The notes below the pieces were generated by a model, which saw nothing but the letters and a program-made list of their open reading frames with translations, was not told where the DNA came from and made no database searches. Position numbers and translations under genes: made by a program. Positions 51,601 to 53,519 of a DNA stretch of 64,000 nucleotides are shown in pieces. The stretch is from assembly GCA_032622095.1 (NCBI GenBank), contig CP136062.1:151954875-152018874 (forward strand). The letters are read 5' to 3'. Position 1 is the first letter of the stretch. Each line of letters opens with the position of its first letter. The DNA comes from Siphonodentalium dalli. Its lineage: Eukaryota; Mollusca; Scaphopoda; Gadilida; Siphonodentaliidae.

Positions 51601-53519
51601 GGTGGAGGGCCGTTAGCGGTAATTTGAACGCGGTTACGAAAAAAATACCGCGGTGTACGGCGGTAACGAACACCAATAACGCGGTGACCAACGGTAAAAA
51701 TACCGTACCAGTACCGCAGGTCAACCGCCCTCCGTCGCGGTACAGAATGATAACCGCGGTATTTTGGTGGTAACACCGCGGTAAGTACCGGCCCATAACC
51801 TCGTTAAACAGGTCGCTTACTGAGAGCATAGCTGTATGTTGGAAAATTGGTGCACAGAGGTAAAATGACACGGGGAATGTCATGGGATAGGTGCAGTTGA
51901 TCTCAAATGACTTAAATATGCACTAATAATTATCAATAAAGAGCGTTTATTATCAGCTGAAAAGATAGATGGTAACTTTATCTGGAGACTGTAAGCCAAT
52001 AGGCGCTGTTTACCTCAGGCACTAATAATTTACTTATTCTTCACACGATTTTCCTGCATGTCATGTTTGTCACCTGTCATTTTTGACGGGCAGTCGCCTA
52101 GTTATATGTATAATTAGAGGAATATACAATGTACAAAATTTCCATTGGGGAACTTATAAATAATATACATGAGGAAAGGCGCAGACGATTGTCTCAAAGA
52201 TTAACATTTCCAGGACAGATAACTCTGTATAACCTACGAAGATAACGCCTTTCACAGAACTGTCTCAGTTTGTACTTCACAGAAGTTAAAGTAGAATTTT
52301 AATTATAGACTTTCATCTTAGGGTAGATACAAATGCCTATTGAATTAACATTGCTGTCTAAGCTGTCATCTGCCATCAAGCCATGAAACAGTGTGTCTGT
52401 CATTTGCAGAATGAGGACCCAAGAGGGTGAATTTAGTGATGCAATCCCGCATGGTGGGCTAGTGTCACTAAATTCACTCTCTGTGAACCTCATTCTGCTT
52501 AGGCCTCAATTGCTATGTGAGATCAGATTGAAGTTCCCCAGTTGAAGTTAGTGATGTTCACCCTTTAGTCACCTTGATTATGCATTTTATCTTCTGAAAA
52601 TTAGGGAATATAGAAACTTTCCAGAAGGGAAAAAGTAACTAAAAACAATGTAAATTTGATACCATAGATACTTCCCAGAAGATGAGGCCTAAGCAGAATG
52701 AGGTCCCCAGAGGGTGAATTTAGTGATGCTAGCCCGCTATGCGGGATAGCGTCACTAAATTCACCCTCTGGGGACCTCGTTCTGCAAATGACAGACACGC
52801 TATTTGCAGACTTGGCAAAAAGTAACTAAAAACAATGTTAATTTGAGACTATAGATACTGTACTTCCCAGAAGATGAATTAAGCAGAATTAGGTCCCCAG
52901 AGGGTGAATTTGATGATGCTAGCCCGATGTGTTAGATATAACTAAATTCACCGTCAGGGAAGTCCCCTTTACTTTGATTACGATTACCCCTGCTGGGGAC
53001 CTCATTCTGCATAACAGACATACTATTTGTACTATTTGCAGGCTTATCAGCCATTATTGTTGTGAGCAAGCCTTGAAATAGTGTGTCTGTCATTTGCAGA
53101 ATGAGGTCCCCAGAAGGTGAATTTAGTGATGCTACCCCGCATAGCGGGCTAGCATCACCAAATTCACCCTCTGGGGACCTCATTCTGCTTACACCTCAGC
53201 AGAATGAGGTTCCCAGAAGGTGAATTTGGTGATGCTAGCCCGCTATGCGGGGTATCATCACTAAATTCACCCTCTGGGAACCTCATTCTGCAAATGACAG
53301 ACACGCTATTTCAAAGCTTGGTTGTGAGTGTTCTGTTTATTTCCCCGCACTCAATGTCTCCTGTTGATTATTATTATCAAGTTTGTTTAATAATCTTTTC
53401 AGATGAGAGCTATCGGACAATTAGAATTGAATTGTAACAACCCAGATGAAATATTACAGAGAGCTGTATCGGTGCGGAGGAGCAAATTTCTCAGAGCATT
53501 AGCAAAACAATACATCTGA
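548..53519 (+). CDS. INTS8: Integrator complex subunit 8, 25 exons, 5'-partial
   Basis: Whole-gene entry; exons are listed separately. I joined 25 exons with GT..AG introns and every phase agrees, giving 2 nt of a split codon, 923 residues and TGA. The order of conserved blocks follows animal INTS8 (about 995 residues in human) from roughly residue 75 to the C-terminus. The first part is outside the window, including the N-terminal WFEF motif known to bind PP2A. INTS8 is an all-helical TPR-like scaffold. With INTS5 it forms the phosphatase module that brings PP2A to Integrator, in the nucleus, to oppose Pol II phosphorylation during snRNA 3' processing and promoter-proximal termination. No frameshift or internal stop is seen, so the gene looks functional. 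AATAAA motifs at 54348 and 54738 are possible but unproven poly(A) signals. Several introns are mostly mobile DNA. Confidence 0.95.
666..1548. other. Intron, no feature seen
   Basis: AT-rich intron sequence. I see no exon, hairpin or repeat related to the rest of the window. Confidence 0.5.
1549..2102 (+). repeat. 98-bp tandem array over the exon 2 acceptor
   Basis: ATTACCACCAG recurs at 1647, 1745, 1843, 1941 and 2039, exactly 98 bp apart. A more diverged copy starts near 1549. Each unit has intron tail, an AG acceptor (TTGTAG, TTATAG, TTGTAG, TTACAG, TTGTAG) and the first 60 or so bases of exon 2. Only the last copy continues into the full exon. The inner copies run into an in-frame stop after LEKESVT. 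Confidence 0.95.
2039..2185 (+). CDS. INTS8: INTS8 exon 2
   Basis: It joins exon 1 by completing a Gly codon and reads LPPVYTQTIITELLILTLEK, then FSPEALFALQLYHR, ending inside the Trp codon of the conserved YNRW motif. Donor GTATGT. The real acceptor is the last of the tandem copies. Compared with the inner copies it has 6 extra bases (GGCGGA region) that remove the stop. Confidence 0.93.
2212..2700. repeat. Fold-back MITE (family F), about 490 bp
   Basis: Family F consensus, from copies here: outer ends CAAGCCTTGAAATAGTGTGT and its complement. Near each end lies a 90-bp hairpin with arms AGAATGAGGTCCCCAGAGGG and TGAATTTAGTGATGCTA. An AT-rich middle contains CCCCTAATTTGCAGAAGATA. This copy starts 26 bp after the exon 2 donor. 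Its left hairpin is decayed; its right hairpin (2592-2677) is good. Confidence 0.75.
2914..2979 (+). CDS. INTS8: INTS8 exon 3
   Basis: Acceptor CTTGACAG, donor GTATGT. It completes Trp and reads CALLIVKSSYQVRPTRG, aligning with human WAIRTIVQSSFPVKQAKPG. It ends with 2 nt of a Gly codon. Confidence 0.93.
2980..3441. other. Intron, no feature seen
   Basis: Ordinary AT-rich intron; the acceptor TTTTCTCACCAG ends it. Confidence 0.5.
3442..3502 (+). CDS. INTS8: INTS8 exon 4
   Basis: Short exon encoding G-A-YPNDPNNLAIAKTESIITD with donor GTAAGT, ending in phase 0. Sequence similarity to human is low here (a linker region). It is supported by phase, strong splice sites and its place between well matched exons. 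Confidence 0.85.
3716..3971 (+). mobile_element. TTAA MITE family P, copy 1 (one hairpin)
   Basis: Family P consensus: TTAA at both ends, terminal inverted repeat CCCTTTACCCAACA, one or two 68-nt hairpins (GCCAATGCATTCTCTTATAT arms, GTCGACC/ATA/GGTCG loop), and a right part with CATCACAATGTGGTCAA and GGCCGGTTTGTTGGG. TTAA target plus a CCC start is typical of piggyBac-type MITEs. This 256-bp copy keeps only one hairpin. Confidence 0.85.
4037..4141. repeat. 36-bp tandem repeat, three copies
   Basis: CCTTGATTGAGGGCGCTAAC recurs at 4037 and 4073. A third copy at 4109 lacks 8 bases (CCTTGAGCGCTAACAAGA). Intronic, with no coding role seen. Confidence 0.85.
4739..5113 (-). mobile_element. TTAA MITE family P, copy 2
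   Basis: 375 bp in reverse orientation, with TTAA at 4739 and 5110. It has both hairpins; the right one is shortened. The spacer between hairpins reads TTTACCATTTTTTCTTACAT, as in other reverse copies. Confidence 0.85.
5143..5306. repeat. 82-bp tandem duplication
   Basis: ATCAAGGGATGTGATATTTC starts at 5143 and again at 5225; the two units are almost identical through CTCCACATGTACAT. Confidence 0.9.
5489..5833. repeat. Fold-back MITE family F, left end lost
   Basis: Starts inside the left hairpin (ATCACTAAATTCAACCTCTG) and runs through the middle to a good right hairpin (5727-5811) and the end TCAGACACACTATAT. The end lies 39 bp before the exon 5 acceptor. Confidence 0.75.
5873..6046 (+). 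CDS. INTS8: INTS8 exon 5
   Basis: 58 codons in phase 0, acceptor ATCTTTGTAG, donor GTAAGA. Reads VKEHIDTTIDSLKRCAHC and later GSEHVDLWWDIG..NEYICQ. This matches the human VLKEQAADSILVLEAAL to EEMQCQ stretch in position and pattern. Confidence 0.92.
6098..6395. repeat. Decayed family P-like MITE with one good hairpin
   Basis: Begins CATTGGCCTAACAATTTTAA and has the spacer-like TTCTTGTATTCTTTAACAAT. It ends with a near-perfect 68-nt hairpin at about 6319-6388, followed by GGCACAGGG. The family P termini are not visible. Confidence 0.6.
6527..7135. repeat. Fold-back MITE family F, interrupted
   Basis: Left hairpin about 6538-6615 (decayed), middle with TTTGGAGATATAGAGAAACT, right hairpin split by an insertion at 6897-7096. 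The right arm resumes at 7097 with ATTCACCCTCTGGGGACCTC and ends GCAAATGTCCAG. The middle is in the opposite sense to the copies at 2212 and 18487. Confidence 0.75.
6897..7096. mobile_element. 200-bp insertion flanked by 10-bp direct repeats
   Basis: CTATATTCAC occurs at 6887-6896 and again at 7097-7106, exactly where the fold-back hairpin is broken. This makes it a target-site duplication. The insert contains GGGGTATATCTAAGTGGTTA, faintly like a Pol III A box, and ends TTGGTAATAAATATGTTTAA. A SINE-like or other retroposed origin is possible. I do not recognise the family. Confidence 0.7.
7136..8120. other. Intron, no feature seen
   Basis: AT-rich intron with no recognised repeat or exon. 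It ends in the acceptor TTACTCTACAG. Confidence 0.45.
8121..8213 (+). CDS. INTS8: INTS8 exon 6
   Basis: 31 codons, phase 0 both sides, donor GTCAGT. Reads ISFDVGSYFFYHESYEQAST then FHEADEMLPQ, the counterpart of human VCYDLGAAYFQQGS..KFFRTKELIAE, a TPR-like helix pair. Confidence 0.94.
8420..8970. repeat. Dispersed repeat (GTTGTCCGGATGGTAACTT type)
   Basis: GGTTGTCCGGATGGTAACTT occurs twice (about 8677 and 8849), each followed by similar text. A block with GTTCCCAGAATC and AAAGCCACCAGTCAAAT returns at about 47945-48060. This is a dispersed, internally duplicated repeat of unknown class. Confidence 0.55.
9089..9235 (+). CDS. INTS8: INTS8 exon 7
   Basis: 49 codons, acceptor TTTCCTATAG, donor GTGAGT. 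CSVDEKRLKGYVIACNSL matches human CTIDEKRLAGYCQACDVL, one of the strongest family matches in the window. It ends RVEECRKHNYT, and that tail is part of a tandem array. Confidence 0.96.
9194..9531 (+). repeat. 81-84-bp tandem array over the exon 7 donor
   Basis: CCAGGACAGGGT recurs at 9196, 9277, 9361 and 9444. Each of the four units has the last 40 or so bases of exon 7, the junction ACACA/GTGAGT unchanged, and then the first 40 bases of the intron. Copies 3 and 4 share GAGTGCAGAAACAT, which lacks one A. Only copy 1 is attached to the exon. Confidence 0.95.
9533..9935. repeat. Fold-back MITE family F
   Basis: Starts CTGGACATTTGCAGAATGAG and ends GCAAATGTCCAGC. Its left hairpin has collapsed to two short arms (9548-9590). 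Its right hairpin at 9821-9925 is nearly complete. The middle contains TTTGGGGATATAGAGAAACT. It lies 33 bp from the Tigger-like element. Confidence 0.75.
10717..10922 (+). pseudogene. Tigger/pogo DDE transposase fragment
   Basis: An open stretch reading WMNSNVFLEWLNLINSKM, then DRKILLLLDNFSGHP. This is the pattern around the second catalytic Asp of DDE_1 (Tigger/jerky-like) transposases, where LLLDN..AHP is common. The rest of the protein is gone, so it cannot encode an active enzyme. It supports the class call for the enclosing element. Confidence 0.8.
10958..11345 (+). repeat. CACCTGAGAC dispersed repeat
   Basis: TAGCTCACCTGAGACAAAGT, CTCCGGTGGAGCTA, a CCGTCCGT-rich tract, then GTTCATATTTGGTGTGGATG and CAGATTTGTTCAAATGAGG. 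Related copies lie near 12300, 59981, 60548, 61494 and 62561. I recall this repeat from bivalve genomes (memory, not a search). Confidence 0.7.
11757..12222. repeat. Fold-back MITE family F
   Basis: Ends TTTAGTGTGTCTGACATTTG and GCAAATGTCAGACACACTAT. Both hairpins are mutated, so this is an older copy inserted in the Tigger-like element. Confidence 0.7.
12300..12660 (+). repeat. Diverged CACCTGAGAC-type repeat
   Basis: Keeps the CTGTC/CCATC-rich tract (12330-12410), ATATATCTCAGTGTGCATGT and CAGATTTGTTCAAAT twice, without the CACCTGAGAC start. Confidence 0.55.
12662..12775. repeat. Single family F hairpin
   Basis: AATGAGGGCCCCAGAGGGTG and CACCTTTTGGGGACCTCCTT form a mutated hairpin followed by CAGACATATCC. 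A fold-back remnant. Confidence 0.6.
14021..14118 (+). CDS. INTS8: INTS8 exon 8
   Basis: Acceptor TTCTTTTTCAG, donor GTACGT. GLIDVLLEDNLKQELS aligns with human EVIQIFIEDNLTLSL. Ends with 2 nt of a Ser codon. Confidence 0.94.
14160..14245. repeat. 31-bp tandem repeat
   Basis: AAAGACACACATGATCTC, AAAGACACCCAGGATCTCAC and AAAGACACCCAGGATCTCAA sit at about 31-bp spacing just downstream of exon 8. They do not include exon sequence. Confidence 0.8.
14296..15056 (+). mobile_element. Helitron-like non-autonomous element
   Basis: Starts TCTATTATATATTTTGAAAG, with CTATCTATCTGTCTGTCTGT soon after, and ends CTAG at 15053-15056 preceded by an imperfect hairpin (CCGGAC/GAA/GTCGGG). The flanks are A and T, as expected for Helitron insertion. 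The start matches the element at 42670-43037. No Rep/helicase coding is seen. Confidence 0.6.
15079..15150. repeat. Right half of a family F fold-back
   Basis: GTAGCGTCACTAAATTCACC through GCAAATGTCAGACACACTAT and TTTCAAGGCATGG. It lies 23 bp past the Helitron-like end and about 80 bp before the exon 9 acceptor. Confidence 0.7.
15232..15364 (+). CDS. INTS8: INTS8 exon 9
   Basis: Acceptor TAATTTATTTCAG, donor GTAAGA. TICNVIRGILEGKALVSR matches human CACNTVRDILEGRTISVQ. An acidic run (EEEDEDVM) follows before RFLMQ. Confidence 0.95.
15728..15890 (+). repeat. Dispersed repeat shared with 25270-25460
   Basis: CATTAATGTGATGTGAAATA, GGGTGATC and CTTGTTCAAAGTAGTTATTT occur here. The complement of the same string occurs near 25380-25460 in diverged form. 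An old MITE-like family. Confidence 0.6.
15939..16003 (+). CDS. INTS8: INTS8 exon 10
   Basis: 65-nt exon, acceptor TATCCTTTTCAG, donor GTAAGC, reading VLLFTMKGASYGQRSNLRCF. It supplies the 2-nt phase that exon 11 needs, which is the main evidence that it is real. Confidence 0.9.
16052..16715. repeat. Fold-back MITE family F with an internal insertion
   Basis: Left arm CATTCATCCTCTGGGGACCT, middle with GATATTTTGGGGATTTTGAG, right hairpin 16614-16700 nearly perfect, end GCAAATGTCCAGCACC. About 300 bp of unrelated sequence (about 16310-16600) sits in the middle. Confidence 0.65.
17133..17287. repeat. Hairpin pair of a family P relative (subfamily Q)
   Basis: Two imperfect hairpins (TGCCAGTGCATGCTCTTATA.. 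and GGCCAATGCATTTTCTTATA..) are separated by TTACAACGTCAAGGTAAATA. CCTTTCATGATGGGAGCTGT lies just before. The same spacer and hairpins occur at 53997 and 58735. Confidence 0.6.
17288..17686 (+). mobile_element. TTAA MITE family P, copy 3
   Basis: 399 bp with TTAA at 17288 and 17683, both 68-nt hairpins, and the complete right part. It abuts the subfamily Q hairpins and lies 100 bp before exon 11. Confidence 0.88.
17786..17979 (+). CDS. INTS8: INTS8 exon 11
   Basis: Acceptor TTATATTCGCAG, donor GTATGT. With exon 10 it reads LHLCSLLPYNSRFSEMLM, then SELKSYFPADESLESML, an acidic stretch and FSSMSK. It aligns with the human FLKNVCLGLEDLQYVFMISS region. Read without exon 10 the frame would stop, so exon 10 is required. 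Confidence 0.92.
18050..18190. repeat. 56-bp tandem repeat, three copies
   Basis: GTGGCCCCTTTGTGCACTCC begins near 18049 and 18105, and a diverged GTGGCTTCTTTGTGCACTTC at 18161. Intronic, 70 bp after the exon 11 donor; no exon bases are included. Confidence 0.85.
18487..18838. repeat. Fold-back MITE family F
   Basis: Left hairpin 18506-18592, middle CCCCTAATTTGCAGAAGATA, right hairpin partly deleted (18777-18830). It ends about 30 bp before the exon 12 acceptor. Confidence 0.75.
18869..19008 (+). CDS. INTS8: INTS8 exon 12
   Basis: Acceptor TTTCCTTGGCAG, donor GTCAGT. IVEKQLLHIYDPDIIHKLIM aligns with human QLEHQLILSVDPWRIRQILI. It ends ELSEE in phase 0. Confidence 0.95.
19040..19248 (-). repeat. 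TTAA-ended repeat, family R
   Basis: Ends ATCAATGAGTATTTAGTATAGAAAGGGTTAA. Inside are GGAAATGTTCAGATAATA and its complement TTATCTGAACATTTCC, a fold-back centre. Relatives: 26370-26630, 34126-34348, 55343-55430. Family P copy 4 is inserted at its terminal TTAA. Confidence 0.65.
19245..19634 (+). mobile_element. TTAA MITE family P, copy 4
   Basis: 390 bp, two hairpins, TTAA at 19245 and 19631. The 5' TTAA is also the last four bases of a family R repeat. Confidence 0.88.
20338..20835. repeat. Fold-back MITE family F between duplicated exon 13 flanks
   Basis: The element (about 20371-20804) has two good hairpins. It is bracketed by a 35-bp direct repeat, ACTCATGCCC.GTTCT.CAA to TTTTGACATTC, at 20338-20372 and 20801-20835 (32 of 35 identical). 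The right copy runs into the exon 13 acceptor. Confidence 0.75.
20853..20963 (+). CDS. INTS8: INTS8 exon 13
   Basis: 37 codons, acceptor TTGTGTTTCAG, donor GTAAAT. WKLPRELRLPL, then YIFIMLAKARHCMTIK. Human has WEVPSVY and YILMAKGLHCSTVK. Confidence 0.96.
20985..21310. repeat. Dispersed repeat with a fold-back right half
   Basis: 20985-21240 has CATCCGTCC/CCATCTGTCCG tracts and TATATCTCAACTATGGGTTA, text typical of dispersed repeats here. At 21248-21310 the right half of a family F hairpin (TAGCGTCACTCTATTCACCC to AATGTCCAGCACC) is inserted. Confidence 0.5.
21411..22158 (+). repeat. Duplicated exon 14 acceptor region
   Basis: A block with AAAATAAGTATTAAAAGCCC..CTCATCATATTTTCCTGAGA and ending CTGATTTTAGCTATTTGAGA occurs at about 21411-21560 and 21962-22105. 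A third, shorter version (CTGAATTTAGCTTTTTGAGA) is the real acceptor and exon start at 22149. Copies 2 and 3 are 69 bp apart. Family P copy 5 sits between copies 1 and 2. Confidence 0.88.
21561..21961 (-). mobile_element. TTAA MITE family P, copy 5
   Basis: Reverse orientation, both hairpins, left target mutated to CTAA, right TTAA at 21958. Inserted at the boundary of the duplicated exon 14 flank. Confidence 0.87.
22159..22366 (+). CDS. INTS8: INTS8 exon 14
   Basis: Longest exon (208 nt), donor GTATGT. LFEKARLLLITAENIVKD and IRWQVLLADLQQFYHN align with human AKQLFAACLELVTEFS and LRQVMLNEMLLLDIH. It is followed by SSSVQDLIKKTKTCL. Confidence 0.95.
22782..23478. mobile_element. 697-bp TIR element with TTA target duplication
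   Basis: Left end GGCCAAACAAAAAAAAGGTT..TTGGTTCTCAGGC; the right end is its complement, GCCCGAGAACCAAAACACTT..GGCC. TTA lies on both sides (22779-22781, 23479-23481). A TTA duplication suggests the PIF/Harbinger class. No transposase is seen. A relative with GGCC..TTCTCAGGC ends may lie at 20103-20297. Confidence 0.65.
23627..23733 (+). CDS. INTS8: INTS8 exon 15
   Basis: Acceptor GTTCCTTGCAG, donor GTAATG. VLELCASFLLNIREWDYL aligns with human VIAEECVAFMLNWRENEYL. Confidence 0.95.
23874..24300. repeat. Fold-back MITE family F
   Basis: Ends GGTGTGTCTGGCATTTACAG and GTAAATGTCAGACACATTAT. Left hairpin 23913-23997; the right hairpin has lost part of one arm. Confidence 0.7.
24301..25566. other. 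Intron with one old repeat
   Basis: Mostly featureless AT-rich DNA. About 25270-25460 is a reverse, diverged copy of the 15728-15890 repeat (shared AACTACTTTGAGCAAGAT and TTTCACATCACTTTAATG). Confidence 0.5.
25567..25651 (+). CDS. INTS8: INTS8 exon 16
   Basis: Acceptor GATATTTTCAG, donor GTTAGT. FGRLLSVTCKEVHNLKS then PARDLWEA; human LGQLLAATCKELPGPKESRRTAKDLWE. Its last 45 or so bases start a tandem array. Confidence 0.96.
25613..25925 (+). repeat. 58-66-bp tandem array over the exon 16 donor
   Basis: GAGATCTCTGGGAAG recurs at 25634, 25700, 25766, 25824 and 25883. Copies 1 to 4 keep the exon/intron junction G/GTTAGT and copy 5 has GGCTAGT. Copies 1-3 carry the GCTCG.AAACC exon part; copies 4 and 5 have lost it. 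Copy 1 is the exon. Confidence 0.95.
26208..26338 (+). CDS. INTS8: INTS8 exon 17
   Basis: Acceptor ATTCATTTTAG, donor GTGAGC. VVQMFMMNVQSKRS, ESAMQRDTQIGILPRH, GFLTKLK; human VVVQICSVSSQHKRG, RESTLGIMYR, SFIKKLR. Confidence 0.96.
26370..26632 (+). repeat. TTAA-ended repeat, family R
   Basis: Starts TTAACCCTTTCTATACTAAA and ends AACTACTCGTCAATGATTAT. Central fold-back GGAAATGTTCAGATAATA / TTATCTGAACATTTCC. Confidence 0.65.
27084..27143 (+). CDS. INTS8: INTS8 exon 18
   Basis: 20 codons: D-T then TVLGLLISCLTKFYNILK. Acceptor ATTTTTTTCAG, donor GTTAGT. Human: PLVLTIILSLFVKLHNVRE. It is short but fits in phase and pattern. Confidence 0.93.
27144..27840. other. Intron, no feature seen
   Basis: Start of an 8 kb intron; no recognised repeat before about 27840. 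Confidence 0.4.
27840..28352. repeat. Two-copy repeat left of the DIRS-like element
   Basis: CCCTAACATGAAATTTGAGATATACC (27850) returns as CCTAATGTGAAATTAAGATATACC (28237). TATGCGATAGAC at 28288 matches 33729 on the far side of the DIRS-like element (CATATGCGATAGACCCTTCC), so the flanking repeat was probably split by it. Confidence 0.5.
28353..33409 (+). mobile_element. DIRS-like retrotransposon 1, non-autonomous
   Basis: Inverted terminal repeats at about 28353-28530 and 33210-33409 share TATCTATTGTCTAGTCAGTT, GAATACACCCGCATTCTATC and CTCACATCCGTGTCCAG. Near the right end, 33048-33145 is an internal complementary region. Its first half is the complement of the left terminus (TTGAGGGCTTCTCCTTGGCG) and its second half the complement of the right terminus (CCTTAAGGGAAGCCCGAAAC). 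This layout is diagnostic of DIRS-type elements. I see no long open frame and no RT or tyrosine recombinase, so it is a defective or non-autonomous copy. Orientation is taken from the position of the internal region. Confidence 0.8.
30046..32215. repeat. Repeated modules inside DIRS-like element 1
   Basis: A module with CTGGGTGGGGAAGACTCGTT, CTTCTGACTCTTCCCCATGG, ACAAGATGGGGTCCAGTCGA and CCTGGAAT.GTAATACCTTC occurs at about 30058, 31006 and 31671. It continues as two 178-bp tandem units from about 31880 and 32058 (AAAGAAAGGCTGAATGATCT before each). Long frames read through these are repeat artefacts. Confidence 0.8.
33420..34030. repeat. Direct two-copy repeat right of DIRS-like element 1
   Basis: About 33465-33660 and 33815-34020 are diverged copies: CGCATATTTTCCTAGCCGTT/CGCATATATTTCTACCCGAT, CTAGCGGGCAGCCAATCCAT/CTAGCGGTCAACCATTCCAT, GGCCAATTTAAATAT/GGGCAATTTAAATAT. 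Confidence 0.6.
34126..34348 (-). repeat. TTAA-ended repeat, family R
   Basis: TATATTGCAATGGTGTATTA through TTATCTGAACATCTCCTGAG and ends AGTATTTAGTATAGAACGGGTTAA. Confidence 0.65.
34565..34973 (+). mobile_element. TTAA MITE family P, copy 6
   Basis: 409 bp, both hairpins, TTAA at 34565 and 34970. It carries an extra CCGGTTTGTTCAGGTTG duplication just before its right terminus. Confidence 0.88.
35019..35131. repeat. Subfamily Q hairpin remnant
   Basis: GTAAGCCATTGCACTCTCTT and its partner AAGAGAATGCACTGGCACAG form one hairpin around CTCCCTATGGGAG. It ends GCTCCATCATGAAAGGGTTAA, a different terminus from family P. Confidence 0.65.
35189..35250 (+). CDS. INTS8: INTS8 exon 19
   Basis: Acceptor CTCTTGTTACAG, donor GTAAGC. 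DDITSEISSDFVSIWPAAIS aligns with human NDITAEHISIWPSSI. Ends with 2 nt of an Asn codon. Confidence 0.96.
35609..35821. mobile_element. 213-bp fold-back MITE with TA target
   Basis: Almost one long hairpin: CAGTAATGCTCTAAATAATC to TTGCCATTCATTGGAAAGC, loop near 35709, then the complement back to CATTACTG. TA lies on both sides (35607, 35822). A Tc1/mariner-type or pogo-type MITE is likely. The arms differ at only a few bases. Confidence 0.85.
35822..36554. other. Intron, no feature seen
   Basis: AT-rich; ends in the acceptor TTTATTTTCAG. Confidence 0.45.
36555..36673 (+). CDS. INTS8: INTS8 exon 20
   Basis: Completes Asn, reads VSSLNTPAVTDAVTVLMT, then HQPTWLKTQADLHF. Human: NHSWLIIQADIYFA. 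Donor GTAAGG. Its last 11 or so bases start a tandem array. Confidence 0.95.
36663..36828 (+). repeat. 38-41-bp tandem array over the exon 20 donor
   Basis: TTGGTAAGGGTATTAAACAT recurs at 36671, 36712, 36750 and 36789. Each unit keeps the junction CTTTG/GTAAGG. Copies 1 and 2 also keep ACACTTTG; copies 3 and 4 have TTCTTTG. Confidence 0.95.
36925..37080 (-). repeat. CTAG-ended dispersed repeat, possibly Helitron-like
   Basis: CTAGCTGAAACAGGCTCCAT followed by GACAGACAGATCCTACTCTT resembles the CTAG end and the CTGTCTGTC-rich start of the Helitron-like elements here, in reverse. A short relative starts at 17997 (CTAGCTGAAACATGCTCC). Termini are uncertain. Confidence 0.35.
37383..37703. repeat. 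Fold-back MITE family F, cut by a DIRS-like element
   Basis: Starts CAAGCCGTGAAATAATGTGT. Left hairpin 37413-37500; right hairpin 37608-37697 ends abruptly at CCTCATTCTTCA, where DIRS-like element 2 begins. Confidence 0.7.
40918..41385. repeat. 230-bp direct duplication in DIRS-like element 2
   Basis: GTTCTCTGAGGGGCTATATA and GTTCTCTGTGGGGTTGTATA start two similar units (40919, 41149). They share CTCTGGCTCCGACCATTGGA / ATCTGGCTCCGACCATTAGA and TGTGATACATAGGTACCTCA. Confidence 0.85.
42670..43037 (-). mobile_element. Helitron-like element nested in the DIRS terminal repeat
   Basis: Read on the - strand it begins TCTCATATATATTTTGAAGA, has CTCTGTCTGTCTGTTTGTC, and ends with the hairpin CCCGGAC/AAC/GTCGGGC then CTAG. 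The + strand flanks are A and T. Removing it rejoins the DIRS right terminus to match its internal complementary region. It contains an internal 122-bp duplication (CAAGTCGATAGCTCCACCCG at 42718 and 42840). Confidence 0.7.
43099..43202 (+). CDS. INTS8: INTS8 exon 21
   Basis: Acceptor CTCTCTTTCAG, donor GTGAAA. NYMEAGVVASDFFSYNVPR then FDDQ. Human: YYLQAGAVCSDFFNKAVP..YTDQ. Confidence 0.96.
43419..43819 (-). mobile_element. TTAA MITE family P, copy 7
   Basis: 401 bp, reverse orientation, both hairpins, TTAA at 43419 and 43816. Confidence 0.88.
43820..44799. other. Intron, no feature seen
   Basis: No repeat or exon recognised. Confidence 0.45.
44800..45034. mobile_element. TTAA MITE, family S, carrying the family P hairpin
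   Basis: 235 bp with TTAA on both sides. Its terminal repeat CCCTTTGAGTGCCAGG / CCTGGCACTCAAAGGG is different from family P, but its inside holds the same 68-nt hairpin (44914-44983). Confidence 0.85.
45285..45335 (+). CDS. INTS8: INTS8 exon 22
   Basis: 17 codons, VYKRMIRCCSYLQCHTQ; human VIKRMIKCCSLLNCHTQ. Acceptor TTTTTCTGTAG, donor GTGAGT. Confidence 0.97.
45633..46023 (+). mobile_element. TTAA MITE family P, copy 8
   Basis: 391 bp, both hairpins, TTAA at 45633 and 46020. Its end is 49 bp before exon 23, so the MITE must leave the branch point region intact. Confidence 0.88.
46073..46211 (+). CDS. INTS8: INTS8 exon 23
   Basis: Acceptor CATTCAACAG. VAVLCQFLDEVDYTTAFKSL and DAMDTYYGCIWDISILEYL; human VAILCQFLREIDYKTAFKSL and DAMDSYYDYIWDVTILEYL. 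I place the donor at GTATCC (46212) because this gives V-H-LHLKRGE across the junction with exon 24, in register with human TYLHHKRGE. The donor is weak, and reading on hits a stop (TGA) soon after. Confidence 0.92.
46263..46662 (+). mobile_element. TTAA MITE family P, copy 9
   Basis: 400 bp, both hairpins, TTAA at 46263 and 46659. It starts 51 bp after the exon 23 donor and faces copy 10. Confidence 0.88.
46863..47263 (-). mobile_element. TTAA MITE family P, copy 10
   Basis: 401 bp, reverse orientation, both hairpins, TTAA at 46863 and 47260, one extra G before the right terminus. Confidence 0.88.
47264..48237. other. Intron with a diverged dispersed repeat
   Basis: About 47780-48065 matches the 8420-8970 repeat (GTTCCCAGAATCAATATTTT, CACTGGTCAAATAAAGCCAC). 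The rest shows nothing. Confidence 0.45.
48238..48281 (+). CDS. INTS8: INTS8 exon 24 (44-nt small exon)
   Basis: Reads LHLKRGEMDKKQTA after a split His codon; human YLHHKRGETDKRQIA. Donor GTAAGT is strong, but the acceptor is TTATAAG with a poor pyrimidine tract. Phase 2 in and phase 0 out both fit. Without it the exon 23/25 frame breaks. Confidence 0.9.
48679..52101 (+). mobile_element. Probable Helitron-like element split by a TIR transposon
   Basis: Starts TCTATCTATCTATATAAAAG after A and ends GACGGGCAGTCGCCTAG before T. The right hairpin is weak. Both sides of the nested 2.55 kb element (49268-51817) carry related text (AAATTGGTACACA / AAATTGGTGCACA, CAATAAAGAGAGTTTATCAT / CAATAAAGAGCGTTTATTAT). 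Confidence 0.45.
49268..51817. mobile_element. 2.55 kb TIR transposon with CGCGGTA-rich ends
   Basis: Left AGCGACCTGTTTTAACGAGG and right CCTCGTT.AAACAGGTCGCT form terminal repeats with TA on both sides (49266, 51818). About 200 bp inside each end is packed with ACCGCGGT / TACCGCGG-type words in both senses. The 2 kb centre has no recognisable transposase. Confidence 0.75.
52374..53322. repeat. Cluster of three family F fold-back elements
   Basis: 52374-52810 is a full-length copy; its right hairpin (52697-52786) is almost perfect. 52815-53045 is a truncated copy with a broken right hairpin. 53068-53322 is a compact copy with two near-perfect hairpins joined without the middle. The last ends about 80 bp before exon 25. 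Confidence 0.8.
53403..53519 (+). CDS. INTS8: INTS8 exon 25 (last coding exon)
   Basis: Acceptor AATAATCTTTTCAG. MRAIGQLELNCNNPDEILQ, then RSKFLRALAKQYI and TGA. Human ends IKAIGQTELNASNPEEVLQ..KKKFLQAMAKLYF. The end of this exon is unit 1 of a 59-bp array. Confidence 0.97.
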   Translation: MRAIGQLELNCNNPDEILQRAVSVRRSKFLRALAKQYI